Shown here: piece by piece, positions 1 to 23,742 of the stretch | Layout of the letters: each line of letters opens with the position of its first letter | How positions within the stretch are numbered: the first letter of the stretch is position 1 | DNA from: Salvelinus alpinus | Lineage: Eukaryota > Chordata > Actinopteri > Salmoniformes > Salmonidae | DNA: 64,000 bases | Direction: 5' to 3' | NCBI RefSeq assembly: GCF_045679555.1 | Contig: NC_092093.1 | Coordinates: forward strand, 65,111,575 to 65,175,574 | The notes under the pieces: model-generated | What the model was told of the DNA's origin: nothing | Databases searched by the model: none | Seen by the model: the letters and a program-made list of their open reading frames with translations, nothing else | Made by a program: the position numbers and the translations under genes

Positions 1-17
1 GCCGGTTTGGGTTCCGT
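1..17 (+). other. possible end of an upstream tnik exon
   Basis: The first bases are followed at position 18 by GTAAGT, an ideal 5' splice site. Read in the frame that would end in phase 0, as exon 1098-1209 requires, the codons are CGG TTT GGG TTC CGT. Too short to be sure; it may be a chance donor inside an intron. The rest of 18-1097 shows no coding signal and is treated as intron. Confidence 0.2.
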
Positions 18-1097
18 GTAAGTTCAAAGTCTGGGAAATACTTATTTTAGATGTCTTTTCAACTTCATTTTGCTTACTGGGATGAGTCTAGTTTTGCAGG
101 GGGTTTCATCTTTTGGGCTCGCCTATGTCGGCAGAATGGCAAAGACCGGCCCTGGCTATAGGTCAGGCTCTATTGAGCCATATTCAGACGGAATTAGTTT
201 TACTGGGGGGGGGGTCGGGTTATGTATTTATGTGCACGAGCACAAAACACCACATCCCGTCCTAATCTGCCGTGGCAGTAATTTTTACATGGCAGGAGAG
301 TAAACTTTCCAACCAGAATAACCTATTGTTTTTTTGGCAAACTCCAAGGTTCTCTGATAATACTAGTCCGGTGCGAACACAGACAGCGCGATAAACACTT
401 TGATGTTCTGTGGTGGTCGCTGCAGCACGGAGGAGAGAGAGACAACGGGTGCTAGTCACAGTAGCAGTCGTTTAATCTTCTCGGAGTAACATTTGGGATA
501 ATGGGACAATTCGGAGTACAACGTATTTCTCGTTCCTGAATTGAGGCACTGTCCGAGCCATATCTCGCACCAGCTCTGTGGTGTCTTAATCTACACAGGA
601 AGCCTGTCCAACCTTAATGCAGTTGTAAGCAAGCGGGTTGGATTTGCTGGCTACCTAGCCCTGTGGCTCTGTGCCCTTGTGCTATCTCTGCATCCTGTAC
701 TAAAACAAACAAAAAAACTCACCCTGTCAAGTCTGACTTGGACCTAGACGCTGAGTCTGTCTGGCTCGCGATTAAACCCACTCTAACCTAGTTTAACCCA
801 GTCCATAACCATTTCTTCCATACATTGCCTTCCTTTTTTGCTGGTCACATTCTCTGCTCTCTCTCCTCTGCATGCTGTGTGTTTGCATGGTAAACCAAGC
901 CTAATGTTGCTCAACACACTTTCTGCTCTGGCAACCCGTAAGTGTATGCTGAAAACTCTCACCACCTGGCAACCTGTTACCTCAGGACAGAAATTGGGGC
1001 CTGGAGTTTTTCTTATTTAGATGGTCAGGGAAAACTCTGAACCCTACCTATAATGCTCTGAGGTCCTGATCCCACCCCCTCTCTCTCTGATTTGCAG

Positions 1098-12400
<11,303 letters not shown>

Positions 12401-15400
12401 CCCTGGCAACCCCTCCTTACATCCTCCCTCCATACTGTACATGCCTAACCAGAGGACAGGATGGAGGGATGAAAAGAGAGAACTGAGACAGATGAGTGAA
12501 CACAGAGCGGCTGCGGCTCAGTGGAGACGGGAGGAAAAGAAAAAACGTCTTCCATCCAACTCTCATCGCCAGCCAGCCAGACGTCTGCAGTACTAACCTC
12601 CCTCCACCAGAGGAACTAGAGAGGAGCTCTCCAACAACTCTCCAGATTACGCTCAGGCAACACTCTCTCTCTGTGGTGCGTTTCGTTTCTCTCAGGCACC
12701 GTCCAAGATGGCCCATATTCCCTATACAGTGCAATACTTTTGGCCAGAGTAGGGAATAGCGTGCCGTTTTGGATGTAGCCTCAGTGTTTTGTTTTTGGGA
12801 GGTGATGACAAGAGGTGCTGGTGTAGTCTCCCTCATGGGGTCAGGGGTCAGTGACTGAGGGTGTTGTCATGACCCCTGACCTGTGTGCGTATATACGCGG
12901 TGGGGCTGAGTGTAGATTCTTGACTGCAGGATCACTTGAAAAAATACAAATATTGAAACAGTGGTCACAGAAAATATATATACTCTTGCCATTCTTGTTC
13001 TAGTTCACCTGCGCTCCCCTCTTTCTCTGTGCTCCCCTCTTCTATTTTACATTCAATCTATTTGCCATATTTATATTCTGTGTTTCACATCTGTAAATAC
13101 ACATTCTATGATCTGAAACGGAGCTGCTTCCCTATCAGACACTCTTACACTGAGACGGAACAACGGAGGACAGAGAAAAGGAGGAGATAGAAAGAGAGAA
13201 TGATGAGAGCAGTCTGAGTTTGTTTAGTTCATCTTCCTCCTGTAGAAATTTCATTTAAAAAATGTGACATGCTTCTTCATGTTAAAGACTGCGAGAGAGG
13301 GAGAAGTGATGGAGAGACAGACGTTTGGGTTGGTTAATTGTCAGGCTTCCTCCTACACCACCTCTTCTCTCATCTCTTCCCCCCTTCCATTAGTTGACCT
13401 GCTCCTCAACATTTGCATAGTGACACATATTCCACTTGTCATCATCACTTTTGACTTCTAAACTAAGGCAATACACAGGTGTGGTCTGACTGGACAAATG
13501 CGTGGTTGGAAAGATTTAACTTTCCAAAATGAGACCCACCATGTTATAGTCAGTTAATACCTTAAACTGGGGGTGGGGGTGTAAATGTACTCGAAATAGC
13601 TTTAGATGGCCAGGTGGAATGACCACATTATGAATCTCAACCGTTAAGTTTAATCACATTTAGTCTTCTAGGATACTGTGTCTGACACTACCTGCAAAGG
13701 TAGTAGAAAGTTGAGGAGGGTGTCTGTGTTTACTGAACCAATGATGATAGACTACTGATGTGGGTTATATGTAATAAAGGGTAATAGAAATGAGCCTACT
13801 CCATCCACTAATCCCATACCTCTTCAGTCATCATAGATCTGAAATGACTGGTTAAATATAAGTGTGACCGACTGGTGTTTGAACCTGGGTCGGCAACCAT
13901 CTTGCTTTCTCCTATCTAGTCCTGTCAGATCTTTGAACACTGCAGGGGTATAAGTTAGAGGAAAATGGGGTTGTTTCCAAGAAACCGTAGGGTAAATATG
14001 ATAAAGCATTTGATTATGATATCTAACGGATCATTTAGAGATAGACCACCATCATGTTCATAATATAAGGCTTTCTACAGAGTAGAGAAATGGTTTCTAC
14101 AATATGTTTTTATCGTGTTTTTGTTGTTGTATCACACTTTGAACGCGTGCAAGAATGAAAGTGTGCGCGTGCATGTGTGACTTGTCTTCCCTGCTAACAG
14201 TACAGAATTAAACTGCCACTGTTAGGTGTGTGTGTGTGTGTTTTCACCTCTTCTGAATCACTGGAATCAATAACCCGCCCCCCAGACTGGTACTCCAGGC
14301 AACTATGTGTTGTTGAAGCGTAACTGTCCTTGTACAGAGACATGATTATGATTACATAGACGTCCTCCGCTGCTTTACTTCTCACTCTGTGTCTGGATGT
14401 CTGTGTCTGACATGTAAAGTACACGGCAGCCCTATCTCACACTGTTGGCCACATGGTTTCCCCCTGCCTCTTTGTCCCCCATGTTCAGCTCCATAACACA
14501 CACACACACACACACACAAAGAAACAAGCACCTGTGTGACATACTAAATATTGGGATGATGTCCTGCTCTGCTGAGCGTCCATATGATTTCCTTGTTTGA
14601 GAGCTAATCTCAGTTGTGATTTTCATGTTCTTTTCTTGAATTAGAACCAATGTCAATACTGCTGTACGTAGATCTGGAGTCATAGAGGGCTCTGTCTTTG
14701 GCTCCATGGGATTAGCTGTGTGGTCGGCTGTGTATGGTAAACTACCCAAGGTGCTTCACCTCCATGATCTGTGTTTTTGTGACAAAGTGCTTGAAGTGGA
14801 ATGAAATAGGTACCAGTACTTATTTAAATTCTACAGTACAGGTAATCTCGACACCCAGAACCAAATCTCAGCTGTGAAGGCTGTCACAAGAGACTATAGT
14901 ACATGGGTCCATATTTTAGAGCCAATATTCTGTAAGAGGTGCCAGTACTCAAGCAGTAGCATATCAGAGGAGGCTGTTCTTCGTACCGATCAGGACCGGC
15001 CCACTGGTCTGAGAGCACTTCTCTAGCGTTCTTTTCTGTCTGTCTGCATGTGGAGGTGTGGGGAGAGAGAAGCAGGGCAGACTGCAGTAGGCCTACTTAC
15101 AGCTTCTTTAGACTTTGGGCCTCCAACTTTGGCACATCACAAATATGTATGTTTTAAATATAAGTGAGTAGAATTGGATTAAACATTGATTATAAGGGAA
15201 CAATGTTGGGATGGTATCTGTACACTGGATCCTAGCTTCCTTAGTGTTTAGCAATAAAGAGCACTAGCTACTGACTTCTTTAGTCTTCTACTGTTACTTC
15301 TCTGTGTCACCATGACAGACACAGAGGTGCAGAGGAAGGTAGGATGTATGGGTGATGAGCATGGATACATGTGATTATTGATGGTGATTAATTAATGTGA

Positions 15401-15510
15401 CTGGAAGCATTTTGTTTATGAATTTTCCATGTAACCTATTCACACACCTCATGTTTCCAAATGACAACATGCATTAAAAATGTGCTGTTTTTTCTTAAAT
15501 AAAATAAGTT
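12401..15510 (+). other. tnik: tnik 3' UTR and downstream sequence
   Basis: No other coding signal follows the stop codon. Candidate AATAAA poly(A) signals are at 13773-13778, 15253-15258 and 15498-15503; which is used cannot be told. Short GT and CA runs lie at 14226-14240 and 14496-14518. Confidence 0.5.
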
Positions 15511-15589
15511 AAACATGAGCAATGTGTGAAATATCTTGTCTGTACTCCTCTCTCTCTTATCATAAAATGATTTAGTTATTATGAGCCTA

Positions 15590-15728
15590 CCAGGGCTGTG
15601 GTCAATTCAGAAAGTACTCTAAAATTCCAATTCTCTTCAATGCTTTTCAATTAGTATTTCATTTTTTTAAATTGGAGTTTGGTTCACTTTCTGAATTGAC
15701 TGGAATCGAAATGGAATTAACCCCAGCC
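15590..15728. mobile_element. MITE-like hairpin element
   Basis: GTCAATTCAGAAAGT at 15601-15615 is the exact inverse of 15686-15700, and the flanks (GGGCTGTGG, left; CCCCAGCC, right) extend the inverted ends imperfectly. Short, non-coding, of a type repeated in salmonid genomes. Confidence 0.65.
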
Positions 15729-15762
15729 ATGGAGCCTATATTCCCTTTCATCTAGTGTCATG

Positions 15763-16195
15763 CAGTGCCTTCACAAAGTATTCCCCTTTTTCCAAATGTT
15801 GTATTAAAATGGATGTAATTGTCATTTTCCGTCAATGATCTACACAAAATACTCTAATGTCAAAGTGGATGAAAAATTTGAACATTTGTATAAAATATAT
15901 ATATTTAATAAAAAATATATATCTTGATTTGATTAGTATTCAACCCTCTGAGTCAATGCATGTTAGAATCCCCTTTGGCAGTGATTACAGCTGTGCCTTT
16001 CTGGGTAGGTTTCTAAGAGCTTTGCACACCTGGATTGTACAATATTTTCACAATATTCTTTAAAAAATTATTCAAGCTCTGTCAAGTTAGTTGTTGAACA
16101 TTGCTTGATAGCCATTCTCAAGTCTTGCCATAGATGTTCAAGCCTATTTAAGTCAAAACTGTAACTAGGCCACTCAAGAACGTCTTCAGGAAACA
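15763..16195 (-). mobile_element. Tc1-like element, one end only
   Basis: Starts CAGTGCCTTCACAAAGTATT, the terminus of a Tc1 family, and continues as degraded inverse transposase sequence (CAGTGATTACAGCTGTG, GCCACTCAAGAACGTCTTC). The other end is missing. Confidence 0.7.
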
Positions 16196-16374
16196 GTTAT
16201 CATCCTAGTTAGTAGGTACTTTGCTGTTTTATTGTCATTAACCACACACTACTGAGCCAAATATGTTGCAGTATTGGCTGAACACTACATTAGGACCATA
16301 GCAGTATATTTTATTGTAGGGGTATGTTGGGAGAACACAGAAGAAAATCTTTGGACTACCGCTTTAACGGAAAC

Positions 16375-16455
16375 CATATAAATGTTCCTCTGTCTACGTA
16401 TGCCGCAGTTAAATTGGTCGCGCTTGCGCAGTCCTATTCTTCTTTTTCTTGGAAG
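16375..16455 (+). promoter_or_regulatory. eif5a2: candidate eif5a2 promoter and non-coding first exon
   Basis: CATATAAATG at 16375, an NRF1-like GCGCTTGCGC at about 16420-16430, then the pyrimidine tract CCTATTCTTCTTTTTCTT at 16433-16450, and GGAAG followed by a perfect donor GTAAGT at 16456. This would suit a TOP-like start of a translation-factor gene, with a 7.1-kb intron to the acceptor at 23553. Transcription start not proven. A second GC-rich stretch at 17430-17600 is an alternative. Confidence 0.45.
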
Positions 16456-18420
16456 GTAAGTGGTGCATGCAGCGTGCGTCTGTTCACGGGGGAAAATTGA
16501 CAACTTTTAGTAGTTTTATGTCAGTTTATTTTTGACTGGACAGATTCCTTTTAGGTTTTGGTAGTGGAAAGCAAAGGTCAAATTTAAGTTTGCTTCACGA
16601 GTGTAGGTGCATTCGGCGATAGGGTGTGGGTCCCATGTTTCTGAATCCACCGATCTAACGCTAATGGAAAAAGAGGCATGAGGCCTTCTGCGCGCTTGTT
16701 GGAAGTTGCTAGTCATGTCTTGCTAGCCTAGCCTGCTAAACTAGCCGAATGTTGATAACTGCACTAGGAAAACTAACAATGTTTTAATGTACGTTACATT
16801 GACATGAGACGATTGAACAAAGAAGCTAACTGTTATTTTTTTTAAATGGTTATCACTTCTGAATTAACATTCTTTTGTTTAGACAAAGTATTGTGATGAG
16901 GTTGCCAATTCCAACGCTAGGTAACATTAGCTAATTGGCTAGGTAATGCAATGTGTTCGTAATACAAACCTGGGAGGTTGTGATGACTTAAAATTACCCC
17001 GAACGTTTCAACAATTAACTTCTCGCTAATGGCATGGAATTGTCGTCATACTAGTAACGCTAGCTAACCCTCACGTCTTTCAATCTAACGTAGGCATCTG
17101 GTTAGCTGGCTAATACATTATCGCATCTATTTATAATCCAATGAGTCTCTTGTTAATCAATTCTATTTGGTATGGTGGTTAACGTTGTCTTTTATAATCC
17201 GTCGTCAGTGTTTTTTTTTCTCTCCCAATGTTAATTCTCAAAGCTAGTTACAATAGATACACAGCGTGTAGGCCGGGCCAGTAGCTAACTAGCTTATTGT
17301 TAGCCTCTTTTTGCTAACCTAGCCAAACTTGTGAAGTTGGCTGAACGGTATCACTGGTGCTTGTGTGAATAACATTAGCAATCTGACGTTAGCGCAGAGG
17401 AAGTTGTCTAGCCAACAAGGGTAATAAATGTTGTCCGCTCGGCTACGAGCGTCCCGGGCCAGGCCTCCGTTATTTACCGGGGCACTTTAATGCGGCAGGT
17501 TCATCGTGACGTGAGGCAAACTCCCGTTCTGCCTCTCGAGCAAAGGCGCAGGCCAAACTGGGACACGTGGACAGGGCGTGGGGATGATCGTTAACATGAC
17601 CAGGTCGGGCCCTGATCCAGTCTTTTGGGCTGATTTGTGAAATCGGTTAGCAGTCGCCTGTTAAATTTGACTGAGGTCCACGTGTGCTGGGACGTCCATT
17701 ATTCCCACGTTGTCACCCACCACATGATGTTGGTTATAATGGGCATGAGTACGGGAACTGATGTCAACTATCTTTAACCAGACTAGTGAAACTGTTTAGT
17801 GGAATAGCTTTGTGGTTGCATGACCAATAAGTACAATTTTGACCCCACATTTTTTACATTGCGTTGACTAGTGTTTTTGTGATGCTCACCGAAAAAGCCA
17901 AGCATTTCCCCGTCTCACGCCTCTTGTCCACCAAATGTGTCAACTCTGCGTTCTGACGGAAGTCATTCATTGTCTATGGAGCAGTCCGCAATGCGGGTCA
18001 TTCCGAGTACCGCATGCCTTCAATATTTTCAGCTCCGTTTTATTTGCTGTTCAATGGTACAGAAGTACAGACTCAAACTAACTAGGTTAAAAGTTATTCA
18101 CATGTGCGACAAGCACGCAAATGCAGGCTGGTCATCCTGCAAAACAAAACGCATATGGTGCCACTCGCTCCGTTGCAACTGCTCCCATTAGGCCTACGGA
18201 TAAGATACCCAAGCTACATTCCATGCCAAATTCAAAATGGACTGTTGAAGTAGGGAAATGTTCCAACTAGCTGCAGTTCTGGAATAAATGTGTCCTGTCT
18301 ATTCCACTTAGGTTATTTGTGAACTGTTAGTGGCATTTAGAATTGGCTAGGCTATAACCCCAACACACTGAAAATATTCCGACATTAGTTTAATGAAGAC
18401 AGTACATTCATCAGGATCAT
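16456..18420 (+). other. likely eif5a2 intron 1, unique part
   Basis: No coding signal or recognised repeat. It includes a CpG-richer stretch (about 17430-17600) that might be a regulatory region of the same gene. Confidence 0.4.
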
Positions 18421-18596
18421 TTTTTTTTACCATTATTTAACTTGGCAAGTTAATTATAAACAAATTCTTATTTACAATGATGGCCCAGCGTAGTCCAGGT
18501 TAGGGTTCGGCCAATTGTGAAATTGAACCAGGGTCTGTAGTGACGCCTCTAGCACTGAGATGCGGTGCTTTAGACCGCTGCACCACTCGGGAGCCC
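18421..18596 (-). mobile_element. tRNA-derived salmonid SINE
   Basis: On the minus strand it starts GGGCTCCCGAGTGGTGCAGC and ends in the AT-rich tail with ACTTGCCAAGTTAAATAAT. Same family as 5460-5692; internally shortened. Confidence 0.75.
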
Positions 18597-19049
18597 AGGG
18601 CCTACTCACCAAACGGATGTTGTGGCCCTAAATCATCACCATGCAGTGTTAAATGTGGAGTAGTCAATCATTTAGCAAAATTCCAAATGGGCAAAATAAA
18701 ATGCGTCTGTATATCGAGGGGGGTGGTATTTATTTGTATTACCCTGAATTCTTTCAACTCGCCAAAATGAGCCCTGTTTTTAAAGGATCACTAAATAACT
18801 GTTCCAGGCGTGAGATGCGTATCACTTCACACTGGCAGATTTATTTCATTTGGATAATATTATATTGTAAAATGGCTGTCTTGACTTTTGATAAGGGCTT
18901 GGGAAGTAAGTCTTGTCTGCTAAATTAACAAAACAAGGCTATGCCATATGCTTCTACAAGCAAGCACCACTGCTGAGGTAACTGTCTTTTTGAAGATTGT
19001 GCTGCGTAATATAACAAATTGATATTACGGTTTTAATAAATGGTACTTT

Positions 19050-19205
19050 TTTACATTTACATTTAAGTCATTTAGCAGACGCTCTTATCCAGAGTGACTT
19101 ACAAATTGGAAAGTTCATACATATTCATCCTGGTCCCCCCGTGGGGAATGAACCCACAACCCTGGCGTTGCAAGCGCCATGCTCTACCAACTGAGCCACA
19201 CGTAA
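19050..19205 (-). mobile_element. HpaI-type SINE (tRNA-Lys-like head)
   Basis: Minus-strand head GTGGCTCAGTTGGTAGAGCA (A box) and GGTTCATTCCCC (B box), body GGACCAGGATGAATATGTAT, and an L2-type tail with CTGGATAAGAGCGTCTGC. The same family is at 53498-53643. Confidence 0.8.
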
Positions 19206-19330
19206 GAACGTATATAATTTCTACTTAGCAATTAGGATCTATCTGTAATGTGCTCTGCCATTTCCTCATTGCCCAAGTTATGGTAGGTTGCCTAATTTCT
19301 GTTTGACGTAAGTATAGTGTAGAGAATCTT

Positions 19331-19519
19331 TTTTATTTAACTAGGCAAGTCAGTTAAGGAAAAACCTTATTTACAATGACGCCCTGCCGGGGAACAGTGG
19401 GTTAACTGCCTCGTTCAGGGGCAGAAAGACAGCTTTTTATCTTGTCAGCTCGGGGATTCAATCCAGCAACCTTTCGGGTACTGGCCCAAAGCTCTAACCA
19501 CTAGGCTACCTGCCGCCCC
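19331..19519 (-). mobile_element. tRNA-derived salmonid SINE (second head type)
   Basis: Minus strand: GGCAGGTAGCCTAGTGGTTA head, B-box region GGATTGAATCC, body with CTGCCCCTGAACGAGGCAG, tail ACTTGCCTAGTTAAATAAA. Related to the copy inside the hAT element at 21715-21915. Confidence 0.75.
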
Positions 19520-20517
19520 TACACAGCTGTGAATTATCTTTACCATTACCAAAAATATTGTGTTTTCGTCTGTTTGAAGCTGGTGTACTAAACTGATCAG
19601 ATCTACCGCATCTTAGACTTGCTTTCAATGAGTGACATATCTATAACGAATTTCTGTGTATTTGGTCGGGTTGCCCATGAAGTTACATATTTCACCATTT
19701 TAAACATGTCCAACAATGTTATCTTGTGAAATTAATAACAGGGCAGCCAGGTCTAATTCTAGACTAGGCTACTTATCATGTTCTTTATCAAGAACTAGTC
19801 ACAAGCTGCTACTGCTAGAATTGGGACCATTTGCTTATCTTTTGACCTGAACTACAACAAACACTAGGTAAATGTAATGGCTGTAATGTTTCTAATTAAA
19901 ATGATTGCGGAAAGTTACTGTAAATTGATACACTAGCAATATTTCTTGCAACTGAGTTGGGTATGAGACTGGAGCATTGAGCAACATGAATAGATTTCAT
20001 ATGACTCCAACTTAATTTCCACATTTCTTCACTCATCTCCTATAGCTTGACTACCGCATCTGTACTAGAGGTCGACCGATTATGATTTTAACGCCGATAC
20101 CGATTATTGGAAGACCAAAAAAAGCCAATACAGATTATTCAGCCAATTTTTGTTGTAATAATGACAATTACAACAATACTGAATGAACACTTATTTTAAC
20201 ATATAAATCTATTTAGTCAAATAAATAATGAAACATGTTCAATTTGGTTTAAATAATGCAAAAAACTAAGTGTTGGAGAAGAAAGTAAATGTGCAATATG
20301 TGACGTGTAAGAAAGCTAACGTTTAAGTTCCTTGCTCAGAACATGAGAACATATGAAAGCTGGTGGTTCCTTTTAATATGAGTCTTCAATATTCCCAGGT
20401 ATGAAGTTTTAGGTTGTAGTTATTATAGGACTATTTCTCTCTATACGATTTGTATTTCATATACCTTTGAATATTGGATGTTCTTATGGGCACTTTAGTA
20501 TTGCCAGTGTAACAGTA

Positions 20518-20693
20518 TAGCTTCCGTCCCACTCCTCGCTCGAACCAGGAACACATCGACAACAGCCACCCTCGAAGCAGCGTTACCCATGCAGAGCAAG
20601 GGGAACAACTACTCCAAGTCTCAGAGCGAGTGATGTTTTAAACGCTATTAGCACGCACCCCGCTAACTAGCTAGCCATTTCACATCGGTTACA
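20518..20693 (-). mobile_element. 176-bp insertion with TG...CA ends
   Basis: TGTAACAG...GGTTACA flanked by CCAG on both sides (20514-20517, 20694-20697). The copy of the host element at 40591 lacks it, which proves insertion. Its reverse complement is homologous to 43287-43527. It contains a tRNA-like stretch GCTCGAACCAGGAACAC. Confidence 0.75.
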
Positions 20694-21714
20694 CCAGCCT
20701 AATCTCGGGAGTTGATAGGCTTGAAAGTCATACAGTGCTTGGCAAACGCACGAAAGTGCTGTTTGAATGAATGCTTACGAGCCTGCTGGTGCCTACCATC
20801 GCTCAGTCAGACTGCTCTATCAGATCATAGACTTAATTATAACATAATACACAGAAATACGAGCCATAGGTCATTAATATGGTCAAATCCGGAAACTATC
20901 ATCTCAAACAAAACTTTTTTATTCTTTCAGTGAAATACGTAACCGTTCCGTATTTTATCTAACGGGTGGCATCCATCAGTCTAAATATTCCTGTTACATT
21001 GCACAGCCTTCAATGTTATGTCATAATTACGTAAAATTCTGGCAGATTAGTTCACAACGAGCCAGGTTGTCCCAAACTGTTGCATATACCCTGACTGCGT
21101 GCAATGAACGCAAGAGAAGTGACACAATTCCACCTGGTTAATATTGCCTGCTAACCTGGATTTCTTTTAGATAAATATGCAGGTTTAAAAATCTATACTT
21201 CTGTGTTTTGATTTTAAGGCGTTGATGTTTATGGTTAGGTAGTTGTGCAACGATTGTTCTTTTTTCGCAAATGCGCTTTTGTTAAATCATCCCCCGTTTG
21301 GCGAAGTTAGCTGTCTTTGTTAGGAAGACACACAGTTCGCAACGAGCCAGGTTGTCCCAAACTGCTGCATATACCCTGACTCTGTTGCAAGAGAAGTGAC
21401 ACAATTTCCCTAGTTAAAAGAAATTCATGTTGGCAGGCAATATTAACTAAATATGCAGGTTTAAAAAAAGATATACTTGTGTATTGATTTTAAGAAAGGC
21501 ATTGATGTTTATGGTTAGGTACACATTGGAGCAATGACAGTCCTTTTTCGCGAATGCGCACTGCATCGATTATATTTAACGCAGGACACGCTAGATAAAC
21601 TAATAATATCAACCATGTGTAGTTAACTAGTGATTATGATTGATCGTTTTTTATAAGATAATGCTAGCTAGCAACCTACCTTGGCTTCTTACTGCATTCG
21701 CGTAACAGGCAGGC

Positions 21715-21915
21715 TCCTCGTGGAGTGCAATGTAAGGCAGGTGGTTAGAGCGTTGAACTAGTTAACCGTAAGGTTGCAAGATTGAATCCCTGAGCGGACA
21801 AGGTAAAAATCTGTCGTTCTGCCCCTGAACAAGGCAGTTAACCCACCGTTCCTAGGCCGTCATTGAAAATAAGAATGTGTTCATAACTGACTTGCCTAGT
21901 TAAATAAAGCTGTGT
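21715..21915 (+). mobile_element. SINE inside the hAT-type element
   Basis: GCAGGTGGTTAGAGCGTTGA head, GGTTGCAAGATTGAATCCC B-box region, GCCCCTGAACAAGGCAGTTA body and AGTTAAATAAAG tail; same type as 19331-19519 in the opposite orientation. Confidence 0.75.
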
Positions 21916-22124
21916 AAATTATTTGATTAATCGGTTGACCTCTAATCTGTACTGGAATATCAGCTAACAAACAAGCGACTGAGTCGTTGCCTGGGCCTTG
22001 TTCATCTGCTCGACCTACTGCCAGTCAAGTCATTGGCAAGGCAAACGTAAGAACAACAAAATTTAGCCAGTGTTTTACTTAACCTTTCTAAGCAAACCAT
22101 CTATTTAAACATACCAAAAGCTAT

Positions 22125-23168
22125 TTAACATCTCTGGGATATATGGGAAGCTAGCGTCCCACCTAACCAACCGCCAGTGAAATTGCAGGGCGCCAAATTC
22201 ATAACAACAAATCTCATAATTAAAATTCCTCAAACATACAAGTATTATACACCATTTTAAAGATAAACTTATCGTTAATCCAGCCACAGTGTCTGATTTC
22301 AAAAGGGCTTTACGGCGAAAGCACACCTTGAGATTATGTTAGGTCAGCGTCAAGTCACAGCAAAACATACAGCCATTTTCCAAAGAAGGAGAGGTGTCAC
22401 AACTCAGAAATAGCGTTATAAATATTCATTTACCTTTGATCTTCATCGGAATGCACTCCCAGGAATCCCAGTTGCTTAATAAATGTTTGTTTTGTTCGAT
22501 GAAGTCCATTTATGTCCAAATACCTCCTTTTTGTTCGCACGTTTAGCCCAGTAATCCAAATGCTCAATGCGCGATTACTTAGTTCAGACAAAGTCAAAAG
22601 TTATATTACAGTTTGTAGAAACATGTCAAACGATGTATAGAATCAATCTTTAGGGTGTGTTTATTAAATCTTCAATAATTTTTCAACCGGACAATTACTT
22701 TGTCTTTAGAAATGAAAAGGAACAGAGCTCGCTCTCACGGCTGTGCGCCTGACTGAGCCCATGGCATTCTGCCAGACCTCTTAGTCAAACAGCTCTTATT
22801 CTCTCCCCCTTCACAGTAAAAGCCTGAAACGAGGTTCTAAAGACTGTTGACATCTAGTGGAAGCCTTGGGAAGTGAATATGACCCCATAGACACTGTATA
22901 TTGGATAGGCAATGACTTGGAAAAACAACAAATCTCAGATTTCCCACTTCCTGGTTGGATTTTTCTCAGGTTTTTGCCTGCCATATGACTTCTGTTATAC
23001 TCAGACATCATTCAAACAGTTTTAGAAACTTCAGATTTAAAAAAAATAAATAAAAAAAACTACTAATTATATGCATATTCTAGCTTCTGGGCCTGAGTAG
23101 CAGGCAGTTTACTCTGGGCACCTTATTCATCCAAGCTACTCAATACTGCCCCCCAGTCCCAAAGAATT
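22125..23168. mobile_element. TTAA-flanked non-coding repeat (piggyBac-like MITE)
   Basis: Starts at TTAACATCTCTGGGATA and ends near CAGTCCCAAAGAATTGG; the ends are imperfectly inverted (TCTCTGGGAT, TCTTTGGGAC). I recognise it as a repeat frequent in salmonids, with an inner TTGACATCTAGTGGAAGCC. The right TTAA is degraded. Confidence 0.6.
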
Positions 23169-23553
23169 GGTCCGTTTGTCCCATTGACATGGCATGGATA
23201 TCAGTTGGCCTGCTAAACATGACAAACTGAACACAGTAAGGTATCATGATCTAACATTGTAATGAAGCAACATATGATATGCGAATATGATATCCGCCAT
23301 TTCACTCCATAATGGATGTGAGACTGAGCTCGCTACATAACAGCACCTGCCGCAGACTGCACACTTGTGGAAGGATGTGCGCTTAAAGGGTCCGTACATT
23401 GAAGAAATGGAGATGCGCTTAATTAACGGTGTCCAAAAATGAATGCCGTTAATGTTTTACTCGTTGACTTTGACAGCCCTAGTATTCATACATGGAATTA
23501 ATTTGGCGCTGCTGTAATTGCCTGATCCAACCGATACATGTGTTCCTCTGCAG
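23169..23553 (+). other. eif5a2 intron 1, last part
   Basis: No recognised repeat. Ends at the acceptor CCTCTGCAG for the first coding exon. Confidence 0.5.
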
Positions 23554-23742
23554 TACCCCCTAATCCATCGCACCATGGCAGATCCCGAACTTGACTTCAC
23601 CACCGGAGAGTCTGGTGCCTCCGCCACCATTCCTATGCAGTGCTCTGCCCTGCGAAAGAACGGTCACGTGGTGTTAAAGGGACGCCCATGTAAGATTGTG
23701 GAAATGTCCACCTCCAAGACCGGAAAGCACGGACACGCCAAG
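23554..23742 (+). CDS. eif5a2: eif5a2 first coding exon
   Basis: Acceptor CTCTGCAG ends at 23553; 21 bases of 5' UTR precede the ATG at 23575. Encodes 56 residues up to GKHGHAK; donor GTAGGA. Confidence 0.92.

Larger units (their letters stand above)
20066..21944. mobile_element. non-autonomous hAT-type element, full length
   Basis: Ends TAGAGGTCGACCGATTA and (inverse) TAGAGGTCAACCGATTA, flanked by a perfect 8-bp target duplication ATCTGTAC (20058-20065 and 21945-21952), which is typical of hAT. No transposase. It contains a 176-bp insertion (20518-20693), an imperfect internal duplication (about 21051-21245 and 21335-21535) and a SINE near its right end. A truncated second copy is at 40591-41850. 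Confidence 0.85.

Noticed and set aside
12401..16370. slc2a2 expected between tnik and eif5a2
   Set aside because: No sugar transporter motifs in any frame; the gene is not in this window.
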